Notes under the pieces: generated by a model
Told to the model about the DNA's origin: nothing
The model's database searches: none
Seen by the model: the letters and a program-made list of their open reading frames with translations, nothing else
Shown here: piece after piece, positions 1 to 7,932 of the stretch
Layout of the letters: each line of letters starts with the position of its first letter
Position numbering within the stretch: position 1 is the first letter of the stretch
Source: Methylotenera_A sp031417915
GTDB taxonomy: Bacteria; Pseudomonadota; Gammaproteobacteria; Burkholderiales; Methylophilaceae
Length of the DNA stretch: 64,000 bases
Assembly (NCBI GenBank): GCA_031417915.1
Contig: JANOWN010000030.1
Coordinates: 14,100 to 78,099, forward strand
Direction: 5' to 3'
Position numbers and translations under genes: made by a program

Positions 1-1237
1 TAATGCCTGGGCCGGAGTCTTGTATCTCAATGGTAATGGTGGATTTTGATTGTTTGGCTCTGATATTGATTTCGCCATTTTCGGGAGTAAATTTAACCGC
101 ATTTGAGATGAGGTTATCCAACACTGTGCGCATTTTTTCAATATCTATTCGCATGACAATATCTGCAAGCTCTTGATTTAGTTTAATATTTTTTTGTGAA
201 ATGGTCAGTGTGTAAGCCTGCATTATGTCATCTATTAATGTGCTTAACGTTTGTTGAGAGATGTTAAGTTTCGAGGCGTTAAATTGAGTTTCGGTATAAT
301 TAAGCAAGTTTTCAATCATTTTTTGTAGCCGCAGGCTGTTGTCGCGCAAAATTAGCATAATTTCGCTTTGTTGTGGATTGAGCTTGCCTGCAATGCCGTC
401 ATTGAGCAGTTCGCTAGCCTCACGTATGGCAGTCAGCGGCGTTTTTAGTTCATGCGAGGCTTGCTGTAAAAAAAGTTGTTTTTGTTGATGCAAATCTTTT
501 AACGCAACGCGTAGCCAATTCAGTCTAGCGCCAAGCTGACGCAAGTCGCCAGGACCGTTTATCTCAATTTCGTGCGCATAATTGCCGCGTCCAAGCTGGT
601 GAATGGCAGCATCCATACGGCGAATTGGCCGCGCAATCATCCAGGTAATTAAGCCAGCAATTACAATGGCTAAAGGGATTAGCGTAAGTGTTTGCCAAAA
701 TAATAAACGCTGTGTTTTGGCGATTTTAGCTTTAAATTGTGCCGATTCAAAATCAATTATCTGATTGTTTTTATTGATTATTTTTGTTGCTTTGTTGCTT
801 AAGTCGGCAAACGAGAACGCCATATTCTGATCAAAAGTCATCTCGCTATTCGCTTGGTTAATGCTGCTGAATAAGCGGCTTTCTTGCATTGCAAAATTTT
901 GCAATTGCGGTTGCTGCGCAAGTGTGATGGCCTGTTGCGATAAGGTTTGCATCGCGTCCGTAAAACGATAGTGCGATTTCACATAATTGCTTAATAACAA
1001 CTTATCGTGCAACACAAAATATTGCCGCGCGCTGCGCTCCATGATGGTCAGCTCCTCCATTAACACACGGCTGGCGCGCGTGGTTTCAACCGCTTGGGAG
1101 AGATTAGACAAGCTTTGCTTGGTGAGTTTTCCAAAGTAAAGATTGGCATTTGCAAAAGCCACCAACAGAGGCAACATGACCAGCGCAAAGCCAATTAATA
1201 GCAGCTTTAAAAATGATTTTGGATAGGTGATTTGCAA
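1..1237 (-). CDS. GlrK/QseE-type sensor histidine kinase, 3' part beyond the window edge
   Basis: My own translation of the minus strand gives 412 codons with no stop, running off base 1. An N-terminal membrane segment (about residues 6-28) is followed by a ~150-residue periplasmic helical region, a second membrane segment, a HAMP-like stretch with RPIRRMDAAI, the H-box with phospho-acceptor His (QASHELKTPL), an N-box (DNLISNAVKF) and the start of the G1 box (DSGPGI) at the window edge. It is a membrane two-component kinase; the layout matches the GlrK family, whose partner GlrR would lie beyond the window. The start is uncertain: TTG at 1237 is the only start giving a complete first membrane helix, and there is no clear ribosome site. 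The next in-frame ATG falls inside that helix. Confidence 0.85.
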   Translation of the reverse strand, partial: MQITYPKSFLKLLLIGFALVMLPLLVAFANANLYFGKLTKQSLSNLSQAVETTRASRVLMEELTIMERSARQYFVLHDKLLLSNYVKSHYRFTDAMQTLSQQAITLAQQPQLQNFAMQESRLFSSINQANSEMTFDQNMAFSFADLSNKATKIINKNNQIIDFESAQFKAKIAKTQRLLFWQTLTLIPLAIVIAGLITWMIARPIRRMDAAIHQLGRGNYAHEIEINGPGDLRQLGARLNWLRVALKDLHQQKQLFLQQASHELKTPLTAIREASELLNDGIAGKLNPQQSEIMLILRDNSLRLQKMIENLLNYTETQFNASKLNISQQTLSTLIDDIMQAYTLTISQKNIKLNQELADIVMRIDIEKMRTVLDNLISNAVKFTPENGEINIRAKQSKSTITIEIQDSGPGI

Positions 1238-1281
1238 GTTTAGTGGACAATTTTTTAGCGTAAAAATTTCACAGTAACCAG

Positions 1282-1287
1282 TATAAT
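1282..1287 (+). promoter_or_regulatory. TATAAT -10 element six bases upstream of the folA ATG
   Basis: A perfect TATAAT ends only six bases before the folA start codon, so initiation would fall at or next to the A of ATG and the mRNA would be leaderless. No good -35 was found 16-18 bases upstream. Confidence 0.5.
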
Positions 1288-1293
1288 ACGCCT

Positions 1294-1776
1294 ATGACAG
1301 CACTTTCACTCATTGTCGCGTTTGCTAAAAATCAAGTGATCGGCTTGAACAATACCTTACCTTGGCATTTACCTGAGGATTTAAAGCGTTTTCGCGCGCT
1401 CACCATGGGGCATCACATCATCATGGGGCGCAAAACTTATGAATCGCTGGGACGCTTGTTACCAGGCCGTACCACGGTAATTGTGACGCGAAATAAACAT
1501 TTTAAGGTTGAAGGTGCGTTAATTGCACATAGCCTGCAGGCCGCATGGATATTGGCTCGTAGCGATGAAGAGCCGTTTATTATTGGCGGAGCAGAATTGT
1601 ATAGAGAAGGCTTGAAACATGCTACCAAACTCTATATCACTGAAGTGCATGCTGAATTTTCGGGCGATGCTTTTTTTCCTGAATTAAACGCCAACGATTG
1701 GGAATTAAGCGAAAAAAAATCTCTCATCGCAGCGAGTGGTCTTGCATATAGCGATTTGATTTATTTAAAAAAATAG
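1294..1776 (+). CDS. folA: dihydrofolate reductase
   Basis: A 160-residue protein of the usual length for bacterial type I DHFR. It reduces dihydrofolate to tetrahydrofolate with NADPH in the cytoplasm, for thymidylate and one-carbon metabolism. Visible signatures are the N-terminal strand SLIVAFAKN, the loop IGLNNTLPWHLPEDLKRF (substrate-site Trp and acidic residue), GHHIIMGRKTYESLG, the NADPH-binding LPGRTTVIVTR and IIGGAELY. No Shine-Dalgarno is present and a -10 box abuts the ATG, so leaderless expression is likely. It diverges from the sensor kinase. A copy of the ATATCCATG repeat lies in reverse orientation at codons ~80-91. Confidence 0.97.
   Translation: MTALSLIVAFAKNQVIGLNNTLPWHLPEDLKRFRALTMGHHIIMGRKTYESLGRLLPGRTTVIVTRNKHFKVEGALIAHSLQAAWILARSDEEPFIIGGAELYREGLKHATKLYITEVHAEFSGDAFFPELNANDWELSEKKSLIAASGLAYSDLIYLKK
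1531..1567 (-). repeat. ATATCCATG palindromic element inside folA
   Basis: The core on the minus strand is CCAATATCCATGCGG, with CCTGCAGG on one side and a CGTAGCGATG arm on the other. It is translated in folA as SLQAAWILARSD. The host peptide still aligns with normal DHFR sequence, so this copy may have been adapted rather than freshly inserted. Confidence 0.5.
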
Positions 1777-1800
1777 GCGCATCCGATTTTCGTGATGAAT

Positions 1801-4584
1801 TTAACTAGAAATCACTGAATGTGAAACTCCAGCATGGATGTGTAGCAGTTTTTTAAGCTCAGGCACGCACGATCCGCACTCAGTACCGCATTTGAGTTTA
1901 TTTTGCAGTGTGATTAAATCTGCGCCCAGCTCAATATTTTCTACAATTTCGTTTTGCGAAATATCTAGGCAGTTGCACACGATTTTTCCACGCGCACGTT
2001 GCCCTGTGGGTAGTGCAGATAAAGGCGCTAGCGCCCAACGACTAAATTCTTTGTAATGCGTTTCGTCTTTAAACTGGCCCGTGCTCATTACGTCTTTTAG
2101 CCATTCTGCGGCTAGTGTTTCGCCCATTAAACGTACGCCAGTCACTTCTGGTCTGCCATTGATTGCGTTATTTTCTACTAAAATACGTTTACTAATACCG
2201 CGTTTGGCATCGTTGTAATTGAGGCAGGGCGATTCTTCTGTCATGCCTAAGATTTCGTCAATTTTTTCTATCAGCACTAGGTCTGGCGCGGTTTCGTGCG
2301 CGGCACGTAAAATCAACATACCTGCTTGATTGCTTGCGCTTTCACGACCAAACAAGCCGCAACTGGCGTAGCTAAAGTCTTTCAGCAGAGTGCGAACTTC
2401 TGTTAATAGTGTCAAATCTTGGCATGTGCGCATCACCGTCATGCGCCATGGGAGCTCTAGTTTTTCTATTTTAATAGCGGTGTGTTTCAGCTCGGGTTGT
2501 TTAGAGGTTTTATCAAAGTTTGGCGGCATCAGCGCATTCACGCCCAAGCCATGCATAAACTGGCTACCCCAATGCATGGCAATAAAGGTTTGCGCGGGCT
2601 GTACTTCGTCCGAGGTTTGCGCCGGCAACACCAAACTGCCACGTTTGTTGCTTACTTTCACAATGTCACCATTTTTGATGCTGCGGCGCATCATATCGTC
2701 AGCGCTGATATGGATGACGGGTTCTTCTGCATGGTTAAACAATTGCGCCACCGTGCCTGTGCGACTCATGCCATGCCATTGATCGCGCAAACGGCCAGTG
2801 AGCAAGTGCAGCGGATGGCGCGCATCGGTTTTATCGGCGGTGGCTTTATACACAGCATTAATAAATTGCGCTTTGCCATCGGCTTTTTCAAAAATTCCAT
2901 CACTATAAAGTCGCGCTTTGCCAATGGATTCGCCTTCTGCAAACGGCCACTGCTGAGGACCTTGTTGGTTGAGTAGGGCGTAGCTTATACCAGTAATGTC
3001 GAGGTCGCGACCACGTGTGGTTTCGCGATGTTCGTTGAAGATTTGTTCGGTACTGGTGTAGGGGAATAGATTGCTATTTTTCGCCAAACGTTTTTCTAAG
3101 CGCTGTGCAAAATCTACCATAATCGTCCAATCATGACGCGCTTCTGCAGGTGGCGCTACGGCAGGGTTTACGCGCGTGATGCGCCGTTCGGAGTTGGTGA
3201 CGGTACCTTCTTTTTCGCCCCAAGTGCTGGCAGGCAGTAACACATCGGCATAGGCGCAAGTATCGGTATTGTTAAACGCATCTTGCACCACTACAAGTTC
3301 CGCACTGTTCAAAGCTTCCAGAACGTTATTTAAATCTGGCATAGAGTGGGCAGGGTTAGTGCAGGCAATCCAAATGGCTTTAATTTCGCCACTTTTCACC
3401 GCATCAAACATCTCAATAGCGGTTTTTCCTGGCGTTTCTGGCACTGAGTTCACGCCCCAAAGCTTGGCGATTTCTGCGCGGTGTTCTGCATTAGCCAAAT
3501 CCCTATGCCCAGACAATAAATTAGCCATGCCGCCCACTTCGCGTCCGCCCATGGCATTGGGTTGACCTGTGAGTGAAAATGGCCCTGCGCCCAATTTCCC
3601 AATCTGCCCAGTCGCTAGGTGCAAGTTGATTAGTGCAGCATTTTTATCGGTGCCATGAATACTTTGATTTAAGCCCATGCAATACATGCTAAGCGTTGGT
3701 CCTTGGCCAAACCACTTGGCTGCTTGAATGATATCGGCTTCTTTAATACCACAAATATCTGCCACCATTTTGGGTGTATATTCGCGCACAGTTTCTTTTA
3801 ATACATCAAAGCCATTGGTATGCGCATTGATATACGCCATATCCAGCAAGCTTTCCCAAAGCATTACATGTAACAAGCCATTAAATAGGGCAACATCGGT
3901 GCCTGGTAAAATCGCCAAATGCAAGTCGGCCGCAAGGGCGGTATCGGTTTTGCGTGGATCAACCACGATAATTTTTAAGTTCGGGTTTTTGGCTTTTGCG
4001 TCTTCAATACGCCTAAAAATAACAGGGTGTGCAAAAGCGGTGTTGCTACCAGCAATAAACAAACAATCGGTATGGTCAATATCTTCGTAGCAGGCAGGCG
4101 GGGCATCTGCACCTAGCGTAGTTTTGTAGCCGGTTACCGCAGAACTCATACAAAGCCGAGAATTAGTGTCGACATTATTGGTGCCGATCAAGCCTTTGGC
4201 GAGCTTGTTAAACACGTAATAATCTTCGGTGAGTAATTGGCCAGAGATATAAAACGCCACTGAATCAGGCCCGTGCTTTGCTATCGTTTGGGCGAATTTT
4301 TCAGCCAAATAATTCAGTGAAACATCCCATGAAACGCGTTCTCTAGGCATATCCCGACCTAAGCGCATTGTTGGGTAAAGCGCACGATTATCCATTTTTG
4401 CGCTTAAATGTAGCGTCGCACCTTTGGTACATAAACGTCCAAAATTAGCAGGGTGATTTGGGTCGCCTTTTACGTGAATAATTTTGTCATTTTGCGATTC
4501 AATAATCACGCCGCAGCCTACGCCACAGTAGCAACAAGTTGATTTTGTTTCTTTAATCGCAGGTTTTAAAATCAATACACTCAA
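1801..4584 (-). CDS. nasA: assimilatory nitrate reductase, catalytic subunit
   Basis: A 927-residue molybdopterin oxidoreductase reducing nitrate to nitrite in the cytoplasm. An N-terminal [4Fe-4S] site is formed by Cys17, Cys20, Cys24 and Cys52; the bis-MGD catalytic domains fill residues ~60-690. A C-terminal BFD-like [2Fe-2S] domain (about 865-920) has CNCLDI and CGTECGSC cysteines, as in NasA proteins that take electrons through a fused ferredoxin-like domain. There is no twin-arginine signal, which fits the assimilatory type. It is the last gene of the nitrate operon; its ATG overlaps the nirD stop by four bases, indicating translational coupling. Confidence 0.96.
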   Translation of the reverse strand: MSVLILKPAIKETKSTCCYCGVGCGVIIESQNDKIIHVKGDPNHPANFGRLCTKGATLHLSAKMDNRALYPTMRLGRDMPRERVSWDVSLNYLAEKFAQTIAKHGPDSVAFYISGQLLTEDYYVFNKLAKGLIGTNNVDTNSRLCMSSAVTGYKTTLGADAPPACYEDIDHTDCLFIAGSNTAFAHPVIFRRIEDAKAKNPNLKIIVVDPRKTDTALAADLHLAILPGTDVALFNGLLHVMLWESLLDMAYINAHTNGFDVLKETVREYTPKMVADICGIKEADIIQAAKWFGQGPTLSMYCMGLNQSIHGTDKNAALINLHLATGQIGKLGAGPFSLTGQPNAMGGREVGGMANLLSGHRDLANAEHRAEIAKLWGVNSVPETPGKTAIEMFDAVKSGEIKAIWIACTNPAHSMPDLNNVLEALNSAELVVVQDAFNNTDTCAYADVLLPASTWGEKEGTVTNSERRITRVNPAVAPPAEARHDWTIMVDFAQRLEKRLAKNSNLFPYTSTEQIFNEHRETTRGRDLDITGISYALLNQQGPQQWPFAEGESIGKARLYSDGIFEKADGKAQFINAVYKATADKTDARHPLHLLTGRLRDQWHGMSRTGTVAQLFNHAEEPVIHISADDMMRRSIKNGDIVKVSNKRGSLVLPAQTSDEVQPAQTFIAMHWGSQFMHGLGVNALMPPNFDKTSKQPELKHTAIKIEKLELPWRMTVMRTCQDLTLLTEVRTLLKDFSYASCGLFGRESASNQAGMLILRAAHETAPDLVLIEKIDEILGMTEESPCLNYNDAKRGISKRILVENNAINGRPEVTGVRLMGETLAAEWLKDVMSTGQFKDETHYKEFSRWALAPLSALPTGQRARGKIVCNCLDISQNEIVENIELGADLITLQNKLKCGTECGSCVPELKKLLHIHAGVSHSVISS

Positions 4585-4895
4585 GCTTTTAATTCCAAAT
4601 ACACGAAGCCATCTTCAATTTTGGTGTTAAAACAAGCGGTTTCACCTTCGTCAGGTTCTTCAGCCTTGCCATCCACCAAACTCACTTTCCAAGAGTGTAG
4701 CGGGCAAGCTACTTTGTCACCATACACAATGCCTTGCGACAAAGGCCCTCCCTTGTGTGGGCACATATTGTTAATAGCAAAAATGCGGTCATCTTCAGTG
4801 CGGAATACGCCAATTTCGATGTCTTTAGTGCGCACTACGCGCGCGCCTAGTTTAGGAATATCATCAAACGATGCTACTTTTACCCAATTACTCAT
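4581..4895 (-). CDS. nirD: nitrite reductase small subunit (Rieske-type)
   Basis: A 104-residue protein of usual NirD length. Rieske-like ligands are present: Cys45-x-His47 and Cys64-x-x-His67 (CPHKGG, CPLHSW). It partners the NirB siroheme subunit in NADH-dependent reduction of nitrite to ammonium. It lies between the kinase/phosphatase gene and nasA, with short spacing upstream and a four-base overlap downstream. It is separated from nirB by two genes, whereas many bacteria keep nirB and nirD adjacent. Confidence 0.96.
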   Translation of the reverse strand: MSNWVKVASFDDIPKLGARVVRTKDIEIGVFRTEDDRIFAINNMCPHKGGPLSQGIVYGDKVACPLHSWKVSLVDGKAEEPDEGETACFNTKIEDGFVYLELKA

Positions 4896-4904
4896 ACTTC
4901 ACCC

Positions 4905-6596
4905 TTAAGAAACCAACAATAAATAAATCAATAAGATATTAATAATAAAAGAAAAAATGGCAATCCACTGCCATTTCACCAACCTTGCGCGTGCAATTAA
5001 GGGCGCGCGCGCAGGTGCTAACAGCGGTTTTAATTCACCAACTTCCAGCGCGTGCAGCATTTCCTCTGCCGTTTCAAAACCTAAAGTCGCATCGCGCGCT
5101 ACCGCTTTTAATATAATATTTTCAAGCCAATACGGAATGTCTGGCCGATAGCGCGTTAATGGCGTTGGCGCACCAAATTTTGGGTGTTGAAACGGCTCTA
5201 TTTCGCCATACGGGTATTTGCGCGTCAGTAGATGGTACAGCGTGACACCTGCTGCATAAATATCGGTTTGCGGCGTTGCAGTTTGGCCTTCAAACAGCTC
5301 TGGCGCCATAAAGCTGGGCGTGCCAGGGTTTTGTATCACTTCAGTGTTATCAGTGCTATTAAGCGCCACGCCTAAATCTAAAATACGTAATCTTTGGTCG
5401 CTGGCTTGATGAATATTGGCAGGTTTAATATCGCGATGAATAATGCTCAAACGATGCAGTGCGCCTACGCCGCGCAGCATATCAATGCCGATTTTCGCCG
5501 TGCCAGCGACGGTAAAATAATGGCCACTATCTAAGCGTTGCTGCAAGGTCGCGCCTTCGTGCCAGCTCATCACGAAATACAGTTTACTACGTTTTTCCAT
5601 GCTTAGCGGCAATACCTGCGGTACATATTGAGAAACCACGCGCTTACCCAGCCATTCCTCGTTGAGCAGGCCATTACAGCTTTCTAAATCGTTGGCCAAT
5701 AGCGGTTGCAAGGTTTTAAGCACAAACATTTGCTTGGTTTCAATTTGGCGAACTTTATACAACAAGCTGGCGCGTGATTCATGCAATATTTCTAACACTT
5801 CAAAATCGTCAATCAGTTCACCAATGCTCAGTTTTGGTGGCAGCGCCAAGTGCTTCGCGCCTGCAATTCGCTCACTCAAAGTATCCGCGCCAAGCTCGGT
5901 AATTTTAATGATAACGGCGGTAGAGTTGTCAGTACTTTGTTGTTCTAGTGCAGTATTGGTGAGATGCTCGGCCACCATTTGTGCGTTATCAAACTTGCTT
6001 AAACCTTCGTGAATGTTTTTTTCGCCAAGCGCCTCCCAAGCACCATCGCTCATTAGCGCAAACACGTCGCCTACTTGCAGTGCGCCTTCGGCAAAATCAA
6101 TGGCTAAATGCGCATCCAAACCCACGGCGCGTTTCAACACATGGCGCATGTCGGGTCTATCCCAAACGTGGTCGGTAGTGAGTTGTTTTAACACGCCATC
6201 GCGCAGCAAGTAAATACGCGTATCGCCCACATGCGCCGAATAATAACGCTGGCCGCGTAAAATTAACAAAGAAAGCGTGGTCGCCATGCCCGCCAAATCG
6301 CGATTAGCATTAGCTTGCGAAATCAGCCAGCGGTTAGCTGCAGTAATCACTTTATCCAAGGCGCTAGGCGGCTCCCAAGTGTCTGGCGTGGCGTAATAAT
6401 CGCTAGAAACAGTACGCACCGTCATCTCGCTCGCCTCGCCGCCGCCTGCGTTACCACTCACGCCATCTGCCATCGCAATTAATGCGCCTTTGGTGCTCAG
6501 CTGCACGTTCTCAGGCGTGACTACGCCCACATAATCTTCATTACGCGGGCGCGGGCCAGTGAGGCTAGATTGGCCTATTTCAAATTTTAGTGACAT
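4905..6596 (-). CDS. PP2C phosphatase / Ser-Thr kinase fusion, membrane-anchored
   Basis: A 563-residue two-domain protein. The PP2C-type phosphatase comes first (~1-235), with metal-site motifs MADGVSGNAGGGEASEM, GDTRIYLLRDG and MSDGAWE. A Hanks-type kinase follows (~260-525): VLKTL with the ATP lysine, catalytic loop IHRDIKPANI, DLG in place of DFG, and the GTPSFMAPE activation segment. A single C-terminal helix (~543-562) anchors the catalytic part on the cytoplasmic face. Such fusions are known next to nasA/nirBD in other proteobacteria, for example near the Pseudomonas aeruginosa nitrate cluster, but to my knowledge the target is undefined. It lies between the transporter (six bases away) and nirD, which suggests post-translational control of nitrate uptake or reduction. 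Both active sites look intact. Confidence 0.93.
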   Translation of the reverse strand: MSLKFEIGQSSLTGPRPRNEDYVGVVTPENVQLSTKGALIAMADGVSGNAGGGEASEMTVRTVSSDYYATPDTWEPPSALDKVITAANRWLISQANANRDLAGMATTLSLLILRGQRYYSAHVGDTRIYLLRDGVLKQLTTDHVWDRPDMRHVLKRAVGLDAHLAIDFAEGALQVGDVFALMSDGAWEALGEKNIHEGLSKFDNAQMVAEHLTNTALEQQSTDNSTAVIIKITELGADTLSERIAGAKHLALPPKLSIGELIDDFEVLEILHESRASLLYKVRQIETKQMFVLKTLQPLLANDLESCNGLLNEEWLGKRVVSQYVPQVLPLSMEKRSKLYFVMSWHEGATLQQRLDSGHYFTVAGTAKIGIDMLRGVGALHRLSIIHRDIKPANIHQASDQRLRILDLGVALNSTDNTEVIQNPGTPSFMAPELFEGQTATPQTDIYAAGVTLYHLLTRKYPYGEIEPFQHPKFGAPTPLTRYRPDIPYWLENIILKAVARDATLGFETAEEMLHALEVGELKPLLAPARAPLIARARLVKWQWIAIFSFIINILLIYLLLVS

Positions 6597-6602
6597 GTGT
6601 GA

Positions 6603-7808
6603 TTATACTATTGCAGAAGTGGCACTGCCCCAAGTGGTTCTCCAGCGTGTTTTTACACCCATTAAGCCTATCATTGCCAATACAGCCAAACCTGCAAATA
6701 TAATCAAGCCTATTTGGTAACTGCCAGTACTTTGTTTAAAGTAACCCAAGCTAGCAGCTAGGTAAAAACCACCCACGCCGCCAGCCATGCCGACCAAGCC
6801 AGTCATCACGCCGATTTCTTTGCGAAAGCGTTGCGGAACAAGTTGAAACACCGCGCCGTTGCCCATGCCAAGCACCGCCATCACAGGGATGATGATTGCT
6901 AAAGCCATGACATAAGTAGGTTGGCCAAAACTCATAATAAACAACAAAATCGCAGCAATGGTGTACATGGTAAGCAGTGTGCGGATGCCGCCGATCCTAT
7001 CTGCGACTAGCCCGCCAATTGGGCGCACCAACGAGCCAGCAAACACGCAGGCTGCCGTGCAATAGCCCGCTTTAACTGGCCCAAGCGCGTATAAATCGTT
7101 AAAGTAAATAGTCAGCGACGAAGCTAAACCCACAAAGCCACCAAACGTTACGCTGTAAAAAAACATAAACCACCAAGCGTCTTTGTCTTTTAAAATCGCC
7201 AAATACTGGCTGAGCGACTTAGCTGGCGGCGTATCTGGGCTATCTTTAGCAAAAATCATATAAACCGCTAAAGCAATGCCAAGCGGAATTAATGCTAAGC
7301 CAAAAACGTTGTTCCAGCCATAAGCTACGGCCAAGCTTGGTGCAAATAGGGCGGCGAATACCGTACCTGAATTACCTGCCCCGGCAATGCCAAGCGCCGT
7401 ACCTTGGTGCTCGGGCGGATACCAGCGCGAAGCAAGTGGTAAAGCTACCGCAAAAGCCGCGCCTGCAAAACCTAACCCCAAGCCCAATAGAAGGGCATGT
7501 TGGAAGGTTTGTATGCCATGCAACCAAGCGATGAGCAAGCTGGCAATCACAATCAATTGGCCGATTAAACCTGCCATTTTTGGTTTAATTTGATCGACTA
7601 GAACGCCCATAACGATACGTAGCAAAGCGCCCGCCAATACTGGTGTTGCGACCATCAAGCCTTTTTGTGCGGGCGTAAGATATAAATCTGTCGCCATTTG
7701 CACAGCGAGTGGACCAAGCAACACCCACACCATAAAACTTAAATCAAAATACAAAAATGCTGAGAGTAATGTTGGTGTGTGGCCAGCTTTCCAAAAACTG
7801 CTTTTCAT
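6603..7808 (-). CDS. nitrate/nitrite MFS transporter (NarK/NasA family)
   Basis: A 401-residue membrane protein with about 12 predicted helices, imports nitrate and perhaps exports nitrite. Family features are two glycine-rich nitrate-signature-like segments: AGAGNSGTVFAALFAP in helix 5 and GLVGMAGGVGGFYL in helix 11. The conserved helix-loop VRPIGGLVADRIGG and the arginine-bearing GALLRIVMG are also present. It is the second gene of the nirB operon, preceded by a 124-bp gap that holds a GTCAT palindrome, and is followed closely by the kinase/phosphatase. Length and context fit the assimilatory transporter. Confidence 0.93.
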   Translation of the reverse strand: MKSSFWKAGHTPTLLSAFLYFDLSFMVWVLLGPLAVQMATDLYLTPAQKGLMVATPVLAGALLRIVMGVLVDQIKPKMAGLIGQLIVIASLLIAWLHGIQTFQHALLLGLGLGFAGAAFAVALPLASRWYPPEHQGTALGIAGAGNSGTVFAALFAPSLAVAYGWNNVFGLALIPLGIALAVYMIFAKDSPDTPPAKSLSQYLAILKDKDAWWFMFFYSVTFGGFVGLASSLTIYFNDLYALGPVKAGYCTAACVFAGSLVRPIGGLVADRIGGIRTLLTMYTIAAILLFIMSFGQPTYVMALAIIIPVMAVLGMGNGAVFQLVPQRFRKEIGVMTGLVGMAGGVGGFYLAASLGYFKQSTGSYQIGLIIFAGLAVLAMIGLMGVKTRWRTTWGSATSAIV

Positions 7809-7844
7809 ACTTACTTCCTTACTTGATAATTTATTTCATAGTTT

Positions 7845-7917
7845 GTCATTCTGAGTGAAACGAAGAATCCAGCGCTACGCTACGACTGTATGGATTCTTC
7901 GTTTCACTCAGAATGAC
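7845..7917. repeat. GTCAT...ATGAC palindromic element between nirB and the nitrate transporter
   Basis: A near-perfect inverted repeat. The left arm starts GTCATTCTGAGTGAAACGAA and ends ATCCA; the right arm mirrors it from TGGAT to GAATGAC, with about 19 bases between. It could form a long stem-loop in the operon mRNA between nirB and the transporter, with possible effects on RNA stability or polarity. It is a member of a six-locus family in this window. Confidence 0.85.
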
Positions 7918-7932
7918 GGGAGGGAAGGTTTT

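Noticed and set aside
1836..1862. ATCCATGCTGGAG near the nasA stop as a further copy of the repeat
   Set aside because: Only a short piece of the core is shared, and the arms are missing.
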